Shown here: positions 24,242 through 34,425 of the stretch, in pieces
Layout of the letters: each line of letters begins with the position of its first letter
Position numbering within the stretch: the first letter of the stretch is position 1
Assembly: GCA_030674155.1 (NCBI GenBank)
Contig: CM060325.1
Span: 24,591,820 to 24,655,819 of the forward strand
DNA length: 64,000 nucleotides
From: Stramonita haemastoma
Taxonomy: Eukaryota > Mollusca > Gastropoda > Neogastropoda > Muricidae
Reading direction: 5' to 3'
The notes under the pieces: generated by a model
What the model was told of the DNA's origin: nothing
Databases searched by the model: none
The model's input: the letters and a program-made list of their open reading frames with translations, nothing else
Translations under genes and position numbers: made by a program

Positions 24242-24306
24242 AGGGCGGCCCATCTCACCAGACACCCCCTCCAAGCCCAGGTGAAGGACGTTCCCAGGCG
24301 GACTGA
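24242..24306 (+). CDS. Possible terminal exon of a plus-strand gene
   Basis: Preceded by a T/G-rich tract and TGTGTTTCAG (acceptor at 24240-24241). One frame reads GGPSHQTPPPSPGEGRSQAD then TGA; the other two are also proline-rich and open to 24291 or to about 24352, so the frame is not fixed. No upstream exons were identified. The AT-rich DNA after 24545 looks like 3' UTR up to the AATAAA at 26724. Confidence 0.3.
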
Positions 24307-24437
24307 CCCCCTTCCCCCCTCCCCCCCCCCCCCCCTCCTTCCACCTGATACCAGCCGGCCTGTCCTCAAAGAGTTGGACACCAACAGGGAGAGACTATCA
24401 TGATCATGATCATGATCTGACATAATCAGCTGTACAT

Positions 24438-24440
<3 letters not shown>

Positions 24441-24480
<40 letters not shown>

Positions 24481-24536
24481 CACACACACACACACACACA
24501 CAACACACACACACACACACACACAACACACACACC
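24441..24536. repeat. (CA)n microsatellite
   Basis: CA with three AACA interruptions. Confidence 0.95.
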
Positions 24537-26723
24537 AAACAGAGAAATCATTGTTCGTGCTCAAAGGGACGTGTAGCAGCGACTGTACGCGTGTATAATG
24601 ATGTTGTATGCCTTTACAGTTGAAACAGAAGTTGGAAGTTGACTACAGAGGCGTTTGAAAGTGGACTGAGCATGCATTCTTGCTGTTGATGGAGATGACC
24701 TATATCATGACTGTGGTGTGCTTTTGTGCAAAAGGATGTAAATCTGAATCGATGGAGATAGCTCTTGGAATTGTTTGTACAGCTTTGCGGTATCATGATG
24801 TGTGTTTAGCTTTGGATATCCTGTTGTATGTATTTCTTTGGGAAGTATGGGGTGTGTGTGTGTGTTTTGTGTGTGTGTGTTATGGTGAGTGACTAACAAC
24901 AGCATATTATGTGACACCAGTTGTTGACTAATAATTCGAGTTGTGAACAGGATTTTGACATGATGTAAGCTACGTGTATCTCGCCAAGTTTTGTTTTGTG
25001 GTGTCTCTCTGACAACAGCGGTATACGCGACACCAGTTGTTGATTAATAATAATTTGATTTGAGTTGTGAAGATCTTTTCGGAGTTGTGTAGAGTATCTA
25101 CTGTTTACTTCATGGTGTTTGACCACAGTGACGTGTTTGGGTAACAACATAGTTGTGTGCTGTTTCGTCACAGTTGACTCCGAGATAACTGTAGGCGTGA
25201 TGATGTAAAAGTTCCCTGTGGGGTTGGAGGACAACAGCATTACATAGGCCAACAGAGGACAACAGCATGCAGCGGTAGGTAGGCCTAGGCTAGCAGTAGC
25301 CTGTGAGTTTGCAAAAAAAAAAAAGAGAGTTGACAGACCTCAACACAGTCAGGTTCAGAGTCTCGTCCATCTTTCAGTGCGAGTGAATATTTAACAGCTG
25401 TCGTCTGCTTTGATTCTAATGAAGACAAGTTTGATTGAGTTTCTCTGCTTTTCTTTCTTTTTTTAAAAATTTGTTTTGTTATTTGTTTCGTTTTAGGGAA
25501 AGAAAACATTCGTGCCTTGTCGATTAATATGTAAGCCACATGCGCGGGTAGGTTTCTGCGTAAGCGTGGTCGATTTTGTTTGTAAATATAGACGGAGGTA
25601 ATACAGGTCGCAGTGCCTTTTGAAGCAGGGATTCGGGCTGGGGATGGGGGGTGGGATCCAGGGAATTGGAAGCGAGAAACAGTAAATATTATAGATGTAT
25701 GTGCGTAGTGTGTGAGCGCGCCCATGTGTACCGGTATTTATTCACGCTGCAGTATCGTTTTGACAATTGTGTGCCATTGGTTCAATGCTCTCCAAGGTGG
25801 AATTCTACTAATGATGGTTCGAGGTGTGCGAGTGTGTGCAGATACATACGTCAGTGCATGGTACATACGTATGTAGGCATGAATGATACGAATGTGCATC
25901 TATCCTTCTTAGCTTGTTGGTTTTGGTAGAGCAGGCTGGGCGTCCAACAAAATTCAATTCATGATGATTATTGCAAGATTTGTCTCTTTCGAATTTTTTT
26001 CCTTTTCCAGTTCTCTCCTGTAATTCATCATTTGTCAAGACTGATTTGTGACAACTCGGTGTTCTCAATTCATCGTCATTTTAAGCGTTCTCTTCATTTC
26101 TAACGTATAGGCCATTGCTAGGCAATTTCTTTCTATTTAAAACCCAAGACCAAAAAAATATGCTTATAAAAGAAACTTCAAACCCGAATCTAGTCTCAAT
26201 GATTATTTAAAAGTCTGTGATGATGATTATCTACTGTGCTCTGGCATCTTGTTTTGCAAATTTCACTTTAGAGTGCAGAATGAAATTTGCGACTTTCGTT
26301 TCTATGAATCAGGCAATAGAATTGGTGCAGATTTTATCACGATAGGAAAGGCAACTTGTTATCTTTGATTGTTATATAGACGGTGATTCTTCGCTAGTAT
26401 GACGAAATAGTGGCTTTGGGGGCAACCTGTTCACCTAAGTGCACATGTTGATTAGTCCAAAGTGGCAATACTGTCTGTCTTCTTCAATACAAACTTTTCA
26501 TTCTTATTATTTTGTATATATTATTCAATATAATATTATATATTTATATATTATATAATTATTAATAATATATTACCCATGGCGACTTCACCCGATGCTG
26601 GGTCTGCAACAGGATCACCACAACTTTTCATTAATTTTAGTATAGACATGTAAAGATGTTCTTATAATTTCACTGACAGTACAGAGGCACAAAGAGATTT
26701 AAGATCTTAAGAAATTGTATTAT

Positions 26724-26729
26724 AATAAA
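26724..26729 (+). promoter_or_regulatory. AATAAA polyadenylation signal candidate
   Basis: TATAATAAAGTTCATCTATG followed by GTG-containing sequence, the usual polyadenylation layout. Candidate end for a plus-strand transcript. Confidence 0.3.
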
Positions 26730-26889
26730 GTTCATCTATGTGCTGACGAGGTGGACAAGTATAGTTCCTTTGAGGACAATCGAAGGTTGAGGATGGGAGA
26801 AGTTTTCCCAACGTTTCCTGAGGTGCGGGGTTTGTTTGTATGATTGCAGCGAGCTGCAGGTGGTGCTTATTGTGCGAGAGTGATGATTT

Positions 26890-26913
26890 GGGGGGGGGGG
26901 GGGGGGGGGGGGG
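26890..26913. repeat. G homopolymer
   Basis: About 24 G, then GATGGGGGGG. Confidence 0.9.
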
Positions 26914-27164
26914 ATGGGGGGGGTCGTTTTTGTTGCCAAATAATTTTTCAATTCTGGAAAATTGATCAGCACTGCCTGGCTTTCGGAAAAGGACGTAGGG
27001 CCTATCCTGGTGTGTGCTGGCCTGCGAATTTTTTTAATAGAACTGTCTTGTTTTGAAAGGATTCCCACAGCACACATATAACAGTGCTATTTTCTAGCCA
27101 TAACGCGTTAGTCGTTATCCCCAAGAGACACCAGACTGACTGACAACCATGGTTCTTTAGTTTG

Positions 27165-27270
27165 ACATCCCCCCCCCCCCCCCCCCCCCCCCAGCTGGGG
27201 AGCCTGTCAGTATGAATAGCATCCCCACCTGGAAATCCTATGGTAGAAATTCCCCTTTTTTTTTTTTTTT
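27165..27270 (+). mobile_element. Repeat family C 5' fragment
   Basis: GGGGAGCCTGTCAGTATGAA, TAGCATCCCCACCTGGAAAT, flanked by C and T homopolymers. Confidence 0.65.
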
Positions 27271-27323
27271 TACCCCGTGGGTGATTTTCTGTCGGTTTTT
27301 AACGGAATTCCGTTTTGGCGATA

Positions 27324-27470
27324 TTAGATCTTAGACATTGAATCCTTTTGAAAATGACCAAAATGACATGTGACAAAAACTTCCTTGAAAAACCTTTGAG
27401 AGTCAAGGTTTGTCTTTCGAAAATATCCTGATTGAAGATGATGATAAACTAAAGATACATTTTTGTTCGG
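27324..27470. repeat. Direct repeat, left copy
   Basis: TTAGATCTTAGACATTGAATCC..., through GAAAAACCTTTGAGAGTCAA, to GATGATGATAAACTAAAGAT and ACATTTTTGTTCGG. It matches 27767-27906 at roughly 85-90 percent by eye. Confidence 0.85.
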
Positions 27471-27520
27471 AAAAATGAATAAAGGTTCAAACACAAGCGA
27501 GTGCGTGGACGAAACAATGA

Positions 27521-27757
27521 GTACGACAGTCTTCAAGGAAAGTGAATAAATCTAGCGCATGCGCAGTAAATTTCCGGAAGTCTGTGGATCGCTGCAACAG
27601 ACGACAGCAAAGCTTGGAAGGCTATATTAACGAAGTAGCAACAAGTGTTTTGGTTGTGACAAAGGGGGGTCCAGATTACGAAGCTGAAAACAACTTCGAA
27701 GAGAGGATCGATACTTTGTTTGGAGTAGCTGCTACGAAACGGACACAAGCGGACAAG
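27521..27757 (+). CDS. Possible first or internal exon of an unidentified plus-strand gene
   Basis: Open reading frame from 27521 to the donor AAG/GTAAGA at 27757. It ends NNFEERIDTLFGVAATKRTQ then ADK, with coding-like composition and codon phase 0 at the donor. There is no in-frame ATG, so either translation starts elsewhere, the exon is 5' UTR, or an acceptor was missed. It lies right at the NRF-1/ETS sites and between two direct repeats. I do not recognise the protein and no following exon was found before 32 kb. Confidence 0.3.
27555..27580. promoter_or_regulatory. NRF-1-like and ETS-like sites
   Basis: GCGCATGCGC at 27555-27564 is a perfect palindromic NRF-1 core; TTTCCGGAAG at 27571-27580 contains an ETS-type CCGGAAG. 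This pair is common in animal housekeeping promoters. In an otherwise AT-rich area it suggests a transcription start close by. Confidence 0.45.
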
Positions 27758-27766
27758 GTAAGAAAA

Positions 27767-27906
27767 TTAGATCTAAGATCTTGAATCCTTTTGAGAATGA
27801 CATGTGACAAAAACGTCCTTGAAAAACCTTTGAAAGTCAAAGTTTGTCTTTCGAAATTATCCAGATTGAAGATGATGATAAACCAAAGATACATTTTTTG
27901 TGCGGA
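27767..27906. repeat. Direct repeat, right copy
   Basis: TTAGATCTAAGATCTTGAATCC..., GAAAAACCTTTGAAAGTCAA, GATGATGATAAACCAAAGAT, ACATTTTTTGTGCGG. It begins ten bases inside the putative intron after the donor at 27757. Confidence 0.85.
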
Positions 27907-28440
27907 TGCAACTAATGCCTAAGGCTCCGGCTTAAATGTACTTTCGGTTTCTACATATGGTTAGGCCTAGGCTATTTCGTTTCAAGTGGGGCTTTTTTGT
28001 TGTTGCTAATATTAATCGGTAGATGCAGTATCTAACTTTATTTTTTAAATGATAAAAGAGATAGTTATGAAATGCGCAGATTTTACTTTTTCGCTTTAAA
28101 CATGTATGCACACAAACCAAATGTTTCCAGTATAAACATAGCATGATCATAACTGCTTGACACAACTCAGATGTTATGCCTAAAAGTATAAATTTTAGTG
28201 AAACTCTCTCTTATCTCTGTCTGTCTGTGTCTCTGTCACAAAATAATGTCACCACTGCCCAGAATTGATCTGTTCAAATTTAGGCCATGCTTACTCTGGT
28301 GGTTTGTTATGGAATGATGTTTCAGCTTCAGTTGATGTTATCACTTGTCTATATATTTTTAAACATAAGTATCATTTGATTATAATGAATGAATATATAC
28401 AGGCACATTCTAATGATATCTTCTCTTGTCTGGCATTGTC
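27907..28440. other. Unique AT-rich DNA, no gene seen
   Basis: No exon, repeat family or microsatellite of note was recognised. Confidence 0.4.
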
Positions 28441-28801
28441 CTCTTTCACTCTGTCTTGGCTGCCTGCCTCCCCACTCTCTCTCCATTTTTTTTCTCTTTT
28501 ATATCCAATACAATTTGTGTATGTTATATATCTATTTTCTTTTTTCCCCTTCAATTTTCTCTCAGATGTGCTCATTTCCTTCCTTTTTTTTTCCTTACAA
28601 GATCTCCATGTTTGCATGCATTTCTATTTATTTTACGATTGTTTATGTTAGTTTTCTGGTTAAATTTTTTTTCAAAACATTTGCTTTGTTATTTAATTTG
28701 TTTTCTTTGTGCATTATGATTTTCTTTGACCGAGGGCTGGGTGTAAAAAAAAAGCCATTATGCATGCTTATTCTCTTCCCCTAATAAAAGTTTAAAGTTT
28801 T

Positions 28802-28850
<49 letters not shown>
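28440..28850 (+). mobile_element. LINE 3' UTR tail remnant ending in AATAAA and (CT)n
   Basis: Pyrimidine-rich 3' UTR-like DNA followed by ACCGAGGGCTGGGTGTAAAA, AATAAA at 28783-28788, AAGTTTAAAG, then a CT microsatellite. Parallels 330-531. No coding part was seen, so the parent element is unidentified. Confidence 0.5.
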
Positions 28851-28852
<2 letters not shown>

Positions 28853-29589
28853 GCGCGCATGAACCCCCCCCCCCCACCACCACCACACACACACATTGCT
28901 TATTCATTGTACCATCAGAGAGAGAGAGAGGAGAGAGAGAGAGATGCATTGTTTGCCAATTCTGTTTTAGGTGACAGTGATAGAGCATAGTATGAATAGG
29001 TGATAAATGCAATACTGCATTTATGATTTTTTTTTCATCACATCTCCTTGAATTTCTTAAGCTCTTTGAAAAGTCTTTGAATTTTATGATGAGAGGTCAT
29101 AGTGAACCCTATACATACATGTACATTAATGGGGGGAAAAGTTTTCATGCACTTGCTCACAATGCCAGACATTTTAAAAGACTTCTGTGACTCCACTACA
29201 ATGCTGCCAGCACTTTTTTCCTTAAGTGGTTGTGTTTAGACAGTAAAAGGATCTAAGAGATTGTTTTCATTTCTGGAGATTATTTGCCTAGATTAAAACA
29301 AACAAAAAAAAGCTTCAGCTTCAGGGGGCTGTGCTCCCTGACCTGCATTTTTTATAAGAGGAAGGAGGGGAGGATGGCACCTCTCCCTTAACCTCATCAG
29401 CTGTGATATATGGTTTTGAGTCTAAAAAGTTGGTCAATTGGTTCTGCTATCATTTACTCCAACAGGTTTGCCTGCTTCAGGTATTCACTTTGATATGGAG
29501 TATGATTGTTTGGCAAAGGCTAGGATAAATTTTACATGCTGGCTTTAGTTGAAAAAAAATAATTAAAAAGTTCAGTATTGGGAAAAAAA

Positions 29590-29870
29590 AAAATTCAGAA
29601 AATCACCCCTGCTGAGATCCCTCCCTTTGTTTCTGCCTTGATCCTTTTCTCTCTGTCATCTCCTTCTTGTCTCTTTCCTACCGTATTGGTCTATTTACCT
29701 GCCTTTTTTTCCAGAAAGACTACAATAACAATTTTCTACCATGCAGAAGTCAGATGTGCTGGGCCTGACTTGTCAGGCGCTTAACCGTTAATGGCAGTGC
29801 AATGCATTTTCGTTCATGAATATGACAAACAATGGTTGTTGTCTAAGCGTTCAACGACAAAGATGATTGG
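29590..29870 (+). mobile_element. Repeat family C copy, 5' part missing
   Basis: GTCATCTCCTTCTTGTCTC, CAGAAGTCAGATGTGCTGGG, CCTGACTTGTCAGGCGCTTA and AACAATGGTTGTTGTCTAAG. Confidence 0.75.
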
Positions 29871-29879
29871 CTTAACAAG

Positions 29880-31555
29880 TTTCAGTTTCTCAGGGAGGAA
29901 ATTATAGAAGCGAGTTAATAACCTGGAGCTTTGTACACAAATCATAGTACATGTGTTGGCACCTGGGGAAGGATTGAGCTAGTCCCTATTAAGCCTAATA
30001 CTACAAAATTCAAACCAAGTATCTTGAGTTAAAAACTGTCAATACTTACTGGATAAAGGTGGCTTCATTTACAATGACAGTTATTTTATATATTTTTTGT
30101 TTAGGGATTTTGCTCCCCAGGTTTCAATGATACTGTTACATGAGTGATGCAGGGAAGCAAGACCTAATTCTAAGCTATAATTATATTTGAGAGGTATTTG
30201 GACATGACTGTAGTGCTGTTTATTCTGACAACCCTGTGACCATCATTACAATGGACTGACAATGAACAGCCTTTTCTGTGGGGTGATTGTAACTGTGACT
30301 AGATGTTGTCAGTCATAAAAAAAAATGGTCAGTTTAGACGGGAGCCTTAATTTTTGGTTCTTTTTTAGTTTTGCTTTTTAACTTCTTTTGCCTACTGCCT
30401 TTTGTATATAGCAATTATTTTTGGAGATCTTTTATTTGTAGATTCATTATGATTATTTTTCTAAAAAGATATTTTTGTGTGTGGTGTGATTTTCAAGTCC
30501 CCCCCTCCCCTCTTAGAACTATTAGGAGTTATTTAGACGTCTCTCTATGCTTATGATAACCTGCTTTTTATGTAACCTTTTTAGTTGAATTTTTGACACT
30601 TTTGAGGGTATTTCTCAAAAATTTAAATACTTTTCATGATTCTGGTTTGTGAAGTTCAGAGCTGACTAATTACAGACCTATATTTACTTTGTTGTTAGTG
30701 ACCTCTGTAGTAGCGTCCTAGTACTGAAGCCCCCACCTTACTCATCCAGACTCCACACAAGTTTGGAAAAATTACAAGTTGAACCCCCCCCCCACTAACC
30801 ATACATCCAAAAACAGTAACTGCACAAACCTAACAAAAGAGTAATGATCTTTAAAAAATAAAAATAAAAAATTTAATAAAAAAAAGAAGAAAATGAGTGA
30901 TGACTTTTAACAATTCCAGTGCTGAAGACAAGACATTATCAGGCAATGTGGAGATTCCAGTCATTCTGCTTCATTCAGACTATTAAAAAGAGCTTGCCTT
31001 AGAAAGTTTTCAACTGAACTGAAAACTAACACAGTATTCAGTTTTATTGTGTTTACTTATTTTCTCAAACATATCTAGCTTAGTTGTTGAGTGTAAAAAA
31101 AAAGAAGAAGAAGAAAAAAGAGCCTTATTGGGGGAAAATGAAATCCAAATATTTAAAGTATCATAAGTTCTCAGAAAAAAGTTACCCTTCTGCTGAAGTC
31201 TGAAATTCATGTTTATTTCGTTTGTTTTTTTGCTACTCGGCTAGTGCTCTAAGGTTCACTAATAGTGAGATTTTACATATGCAGTCAACAAGGTAGCAGC
31301 ATTCCTCCTTGGAGGTTATGTGAGATCATATATGGTGAAAGAACTCAACATTTTCAACCCAGAATAAACCATACTACCAACCCTGATTAATTTTATCATT
31401 ATTCACCAATTCATTGTCCTTCAAAGCTGTTCCAAAACAAAATGAACTTTGGTTTATACCCTTCTGAATTAAGCTCTTTAGACAATAGTAAATTGTACCA
31501 ATGAAATACTTCAAATAGTGAAATTTTTGTGGTTTAATTTTTTTTAAAGTTTTGA
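29880..31555. other. Unique AT-rich DNA, no gene seen
   Basis: No coding exon recognised; one SINE tail fragment (31230-31350). Many short A/T runs. Confidence 0.4.
31230..31350 (-). mobile_element. Isolated SINE 3' tail fragment
   Basis: The complement gives GTTGACTGCATATG, ATCTCACTATTAGTGAACC and AGAGCACTAGCCGAG-like sequence, the shared SINE tail. Confidence 0.6.
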
Positions 31556-31965
31556 ATTGGCTCCTTGGTTAGAGCTATGAGGTTTACAACAGTGCGATTT
31601 TTGCATATGCAACTTTTCCCCGCTCCCCACCATTTAGATAGCTGCATTCTGACTTCGGGAATGGTGTCTGAACATGCTTGTGCATGCATTTAAAAAAAAA
31701 TTGTCATCCATATGTACTGGCATGAAATGGCCTACTCATCCAAAAGGCGAATGGGTTAGTAACGTGTGTGCAAGATGTTCTGTGTACATTCGCATATGTA
31801 GCCTCAGCTTATAGAGCCATCCTGAGGGGTTTCGACATTCAGTTTGATTTTCTTGTCAAACCAGGAAGAAAGGGCAAGGCTGGGAATCTAACCCAGAACC
31901 TCACGGTTTACTAGTGAGACAGGTGAATGTCTCAACAGTCCTGCCACCTTTCTTCTTAGATAGTG
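31556..31965 (-). mobile_element. SINE family B, copy 3
   Basis: Reverse orientation. The right end complements to AGGTGGCAGGACTGTTGAGA and GGGTTAGATTCCCAGCC, and the left end to the shared tail. The body contains the complement of GGATGAGAC-like and GTTCTGCGTG-like blocks. Confidence 0.82.
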
Positions 31966-32768
31966 AATGAACTGTATGTGTGCGACTTCCCATGACAGGT
32001 GTTTTGGTGCAGGGATTTTGCACATTTTCATGAACTATTTGCTTTATTGTTCATTTTACCTTCCTCTGTGCATATGTGTGTGTGTGAGTGTGCACACGCT
32101 CAACATGCACACATGTATGTAAGCAAGTGTGTTTGTACGTGTGTGTGTGTGCATGTACCATTATGTCCATGAAACTTGTGTAGAACACATGAATGAGTAT
32201 CTGTCTGAGAGATAAAGTGGCTGCAACAAGCTTTGGATTCCGCAGAATATTCGACAAGTCTTGAATTTGTCCTGTCTTATTATGCATATTGATTGAAACA
32301 TTTTGCAAGTTAAAATATGCTGTTGTGAGAAATGTTAACAAATTCTTTATATTCGATAACAAAATAAATTATTTTTGGACTACAACAGAAAAAAAAATTT
32401 GGAATGTGTTGTGCATACATACAATTATGTGCGTGTGTTGCTGTGTGTGTGTGTGTGTGTGTGGTAGTGGTGGTGCTTGATGTTGTAGGAGTGGGGAGGA
32501 GGAAGGAGGGGGGGAAATGCTTTGATGTTTTCAGAGGGGGGGGGGGGGGGGGGGAGCAGATAGACAAAGAGTCAGACACTGAAAAAGGACAGAGACTTGA
32601 GAGATGCAATGATATGAAAAGCAATGACAAATATTTCACCTGTCGGCATCACTGAATTCGGCGTTAGCAGCCATACCCTATGATAATGATAAAATGATAT
32701 ATACACATCCTATTCTTTCACAAAAAAGAAAGCCAGCAGTCTGATGTCATCTGAAACAGAAACTCAAG

Positions 32769-32774
32769 TTTATT
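32769..32774 (-). promoter_or_regulatory. AATAAA polyadenylation signal candidate (minus strand)
   Basis: The complement reads AATAAA in a T/G-containing downstream context. It is a candidate distal polyadenylation signal for a minus-strand transcript such as KATNB1. Isolated hexamers are common in AT-rich DNA, so support is weak. Confidence 0.25.
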
Positions 32775-34327
32775 GTCACTGCTCAGATCAGAGCAATCCA
32801 TTCTAAAAAGAGTTTGGCACAGCAGACGACGAGACAAATGGTGCATGCCAGAGACATTACACAATGGAAATGCTTTGTTCCACTTTCATCCTTCAGTATC
32901 ACTCTTACCCATCCCTCTGACCAAACCTCTTTCATTCCACACAGCAGAGATCAAGGCAGGCAAAAGGAAACATAAAAACAAACAAACCAAAAAGTTTTTT
33001 AGATTAATAAAATGAAAGAATAATTTTTAAGAAGTAAAAAGTTTTGTGATGATGGTCAACAAAAAATGACAGCTGATACATAGTATGTCTCACGCACATT
33101 TGTGCACAAGATTCAGCCTATGAAATTCAACCTTACTTCTCCTTCCCCACAAAAAAAGAAAGAAAAAAAAAAGAAAGAAAGGAAACGAATGGGACGCAAC
33201 ACTTTTATTTACTTGACATTGCAGAACTAGCGATGAGTAGCATCAGACCAAGTGTTATCTTGCCAACCTAAAGATCTTGTAGGAAATACAAATTCGTCAA
33301 GGCAAAAGGAGATAAAAACATATTTGTGTAGAAAGACCAGTTCACCGCCCACTTTTCATGTTTTTATAACACTGACAGAATAGTGGGAAATAAATGACTC
33401 ATGACTGAAGATACCTTACAAGAACACTGAACTTTTCTGGTTTTTACCGTACATATGCTTAAAAAAAAATTTTTTTGTTTTTTTGATAAACCTGACTCTG
33501 GTCAAGCGAAGAAATACATATTTCATAATACATATAGTTTTTTCATTCATTTCCTGTAACAATATATCAACAGCACAAGTGACTGAGGCATGTTAGAAAC
33601 AAACAAATCTTTTTTTTTCTAGACTCATATGGTTGCATTGAACTGCACACAAACCTTACAAAAAATCCCTCAGCCACTTAGCCCCCTAACATTTGGTTGC
33701 ATCGAAAACAGATTAAAAAAAACAAACAAACAGGTATTCTGATGTCTACCAATGGCCAACAAGTTAACAATGAAAATGAAAAAAAAAATAAAAGAGAGAA
33801 AAAAAAAGTTAATGAAACAAAACAAAGGCAATTGATTAGATCTCCTACCACACATGAAGCTACAACAGTGATGATGACCGTGTTCTCACAATACCACACA
33901 AAGTTATCTGTCCCTGTGCTGCCTTGGTGCCTGGTGCTGACGACAGTGAAAGGCACAACACAGTGATGGACGGGGAGGAGGGATCAAACCTGTAGTGTAG
34001 TATACACTCCCACACCTTATTGCTGCTTCTGCTGTTTGGTATTCTCTTCAAATCCTTAGGCAATAAAACACAAAAAAGCCTCAAAGGACAGAAAGGACAA
34101 CAGTGAAACTTGGATGGAAAAATATGCAAGATACATACATACATGCATAAAGATATTATGATATATAAACTGTTGTCACCATATTACTGCTCCTGCCTTT
34201 GCTATTGATATTTTTTCTTCTTCACAGCCTCTGGTAAAGAAGAGAAACAAAGCAAGTGTTCAACAGTATGTACTACTGTCTGAAGAAAGCAGAGGTGTAT
34301 ATAGTTAATAAAGTGTTGATAGTTTTC

Positions 34328-34425
34328 AATTGGAATGCAGCTCCCTCCATGGTGGGTAAAAATGGTCATAAAAATCTTCACCACTAATGAACCTTGGAGC
34401 TCTAGCCAAAGAATGAAAAAAACAC
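34328..34425 (+). mobile_element. Isolated SINE 3' tail fragment
   Basis: GGAATGCAGCTCCCTCCATG, TCACCACTAATGAACCTTGG and AGCTCTAGCCAAAGAATG correspond to the last 100 bp of family A/B elements. Confidence 0.65.

Larger units (their letters stand above)
24307..26750 (+). other. Possible 3' UTR downstream of 24306
   Basis: After a CA run (24441-24536) this stretch has no long microsatellites and no ORF of note. It contains degenerate local repeats: GACACCAGTTGTTGA occurs at about 24913 and 25029, and AGCTTTGGATATCCTGTTGT at about 24809 repeats 24177. It ends near AATAAA at 26724-26729. An AT-rich block lies at 26515-26575. UTR status is inference. Confidence 0.25.
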
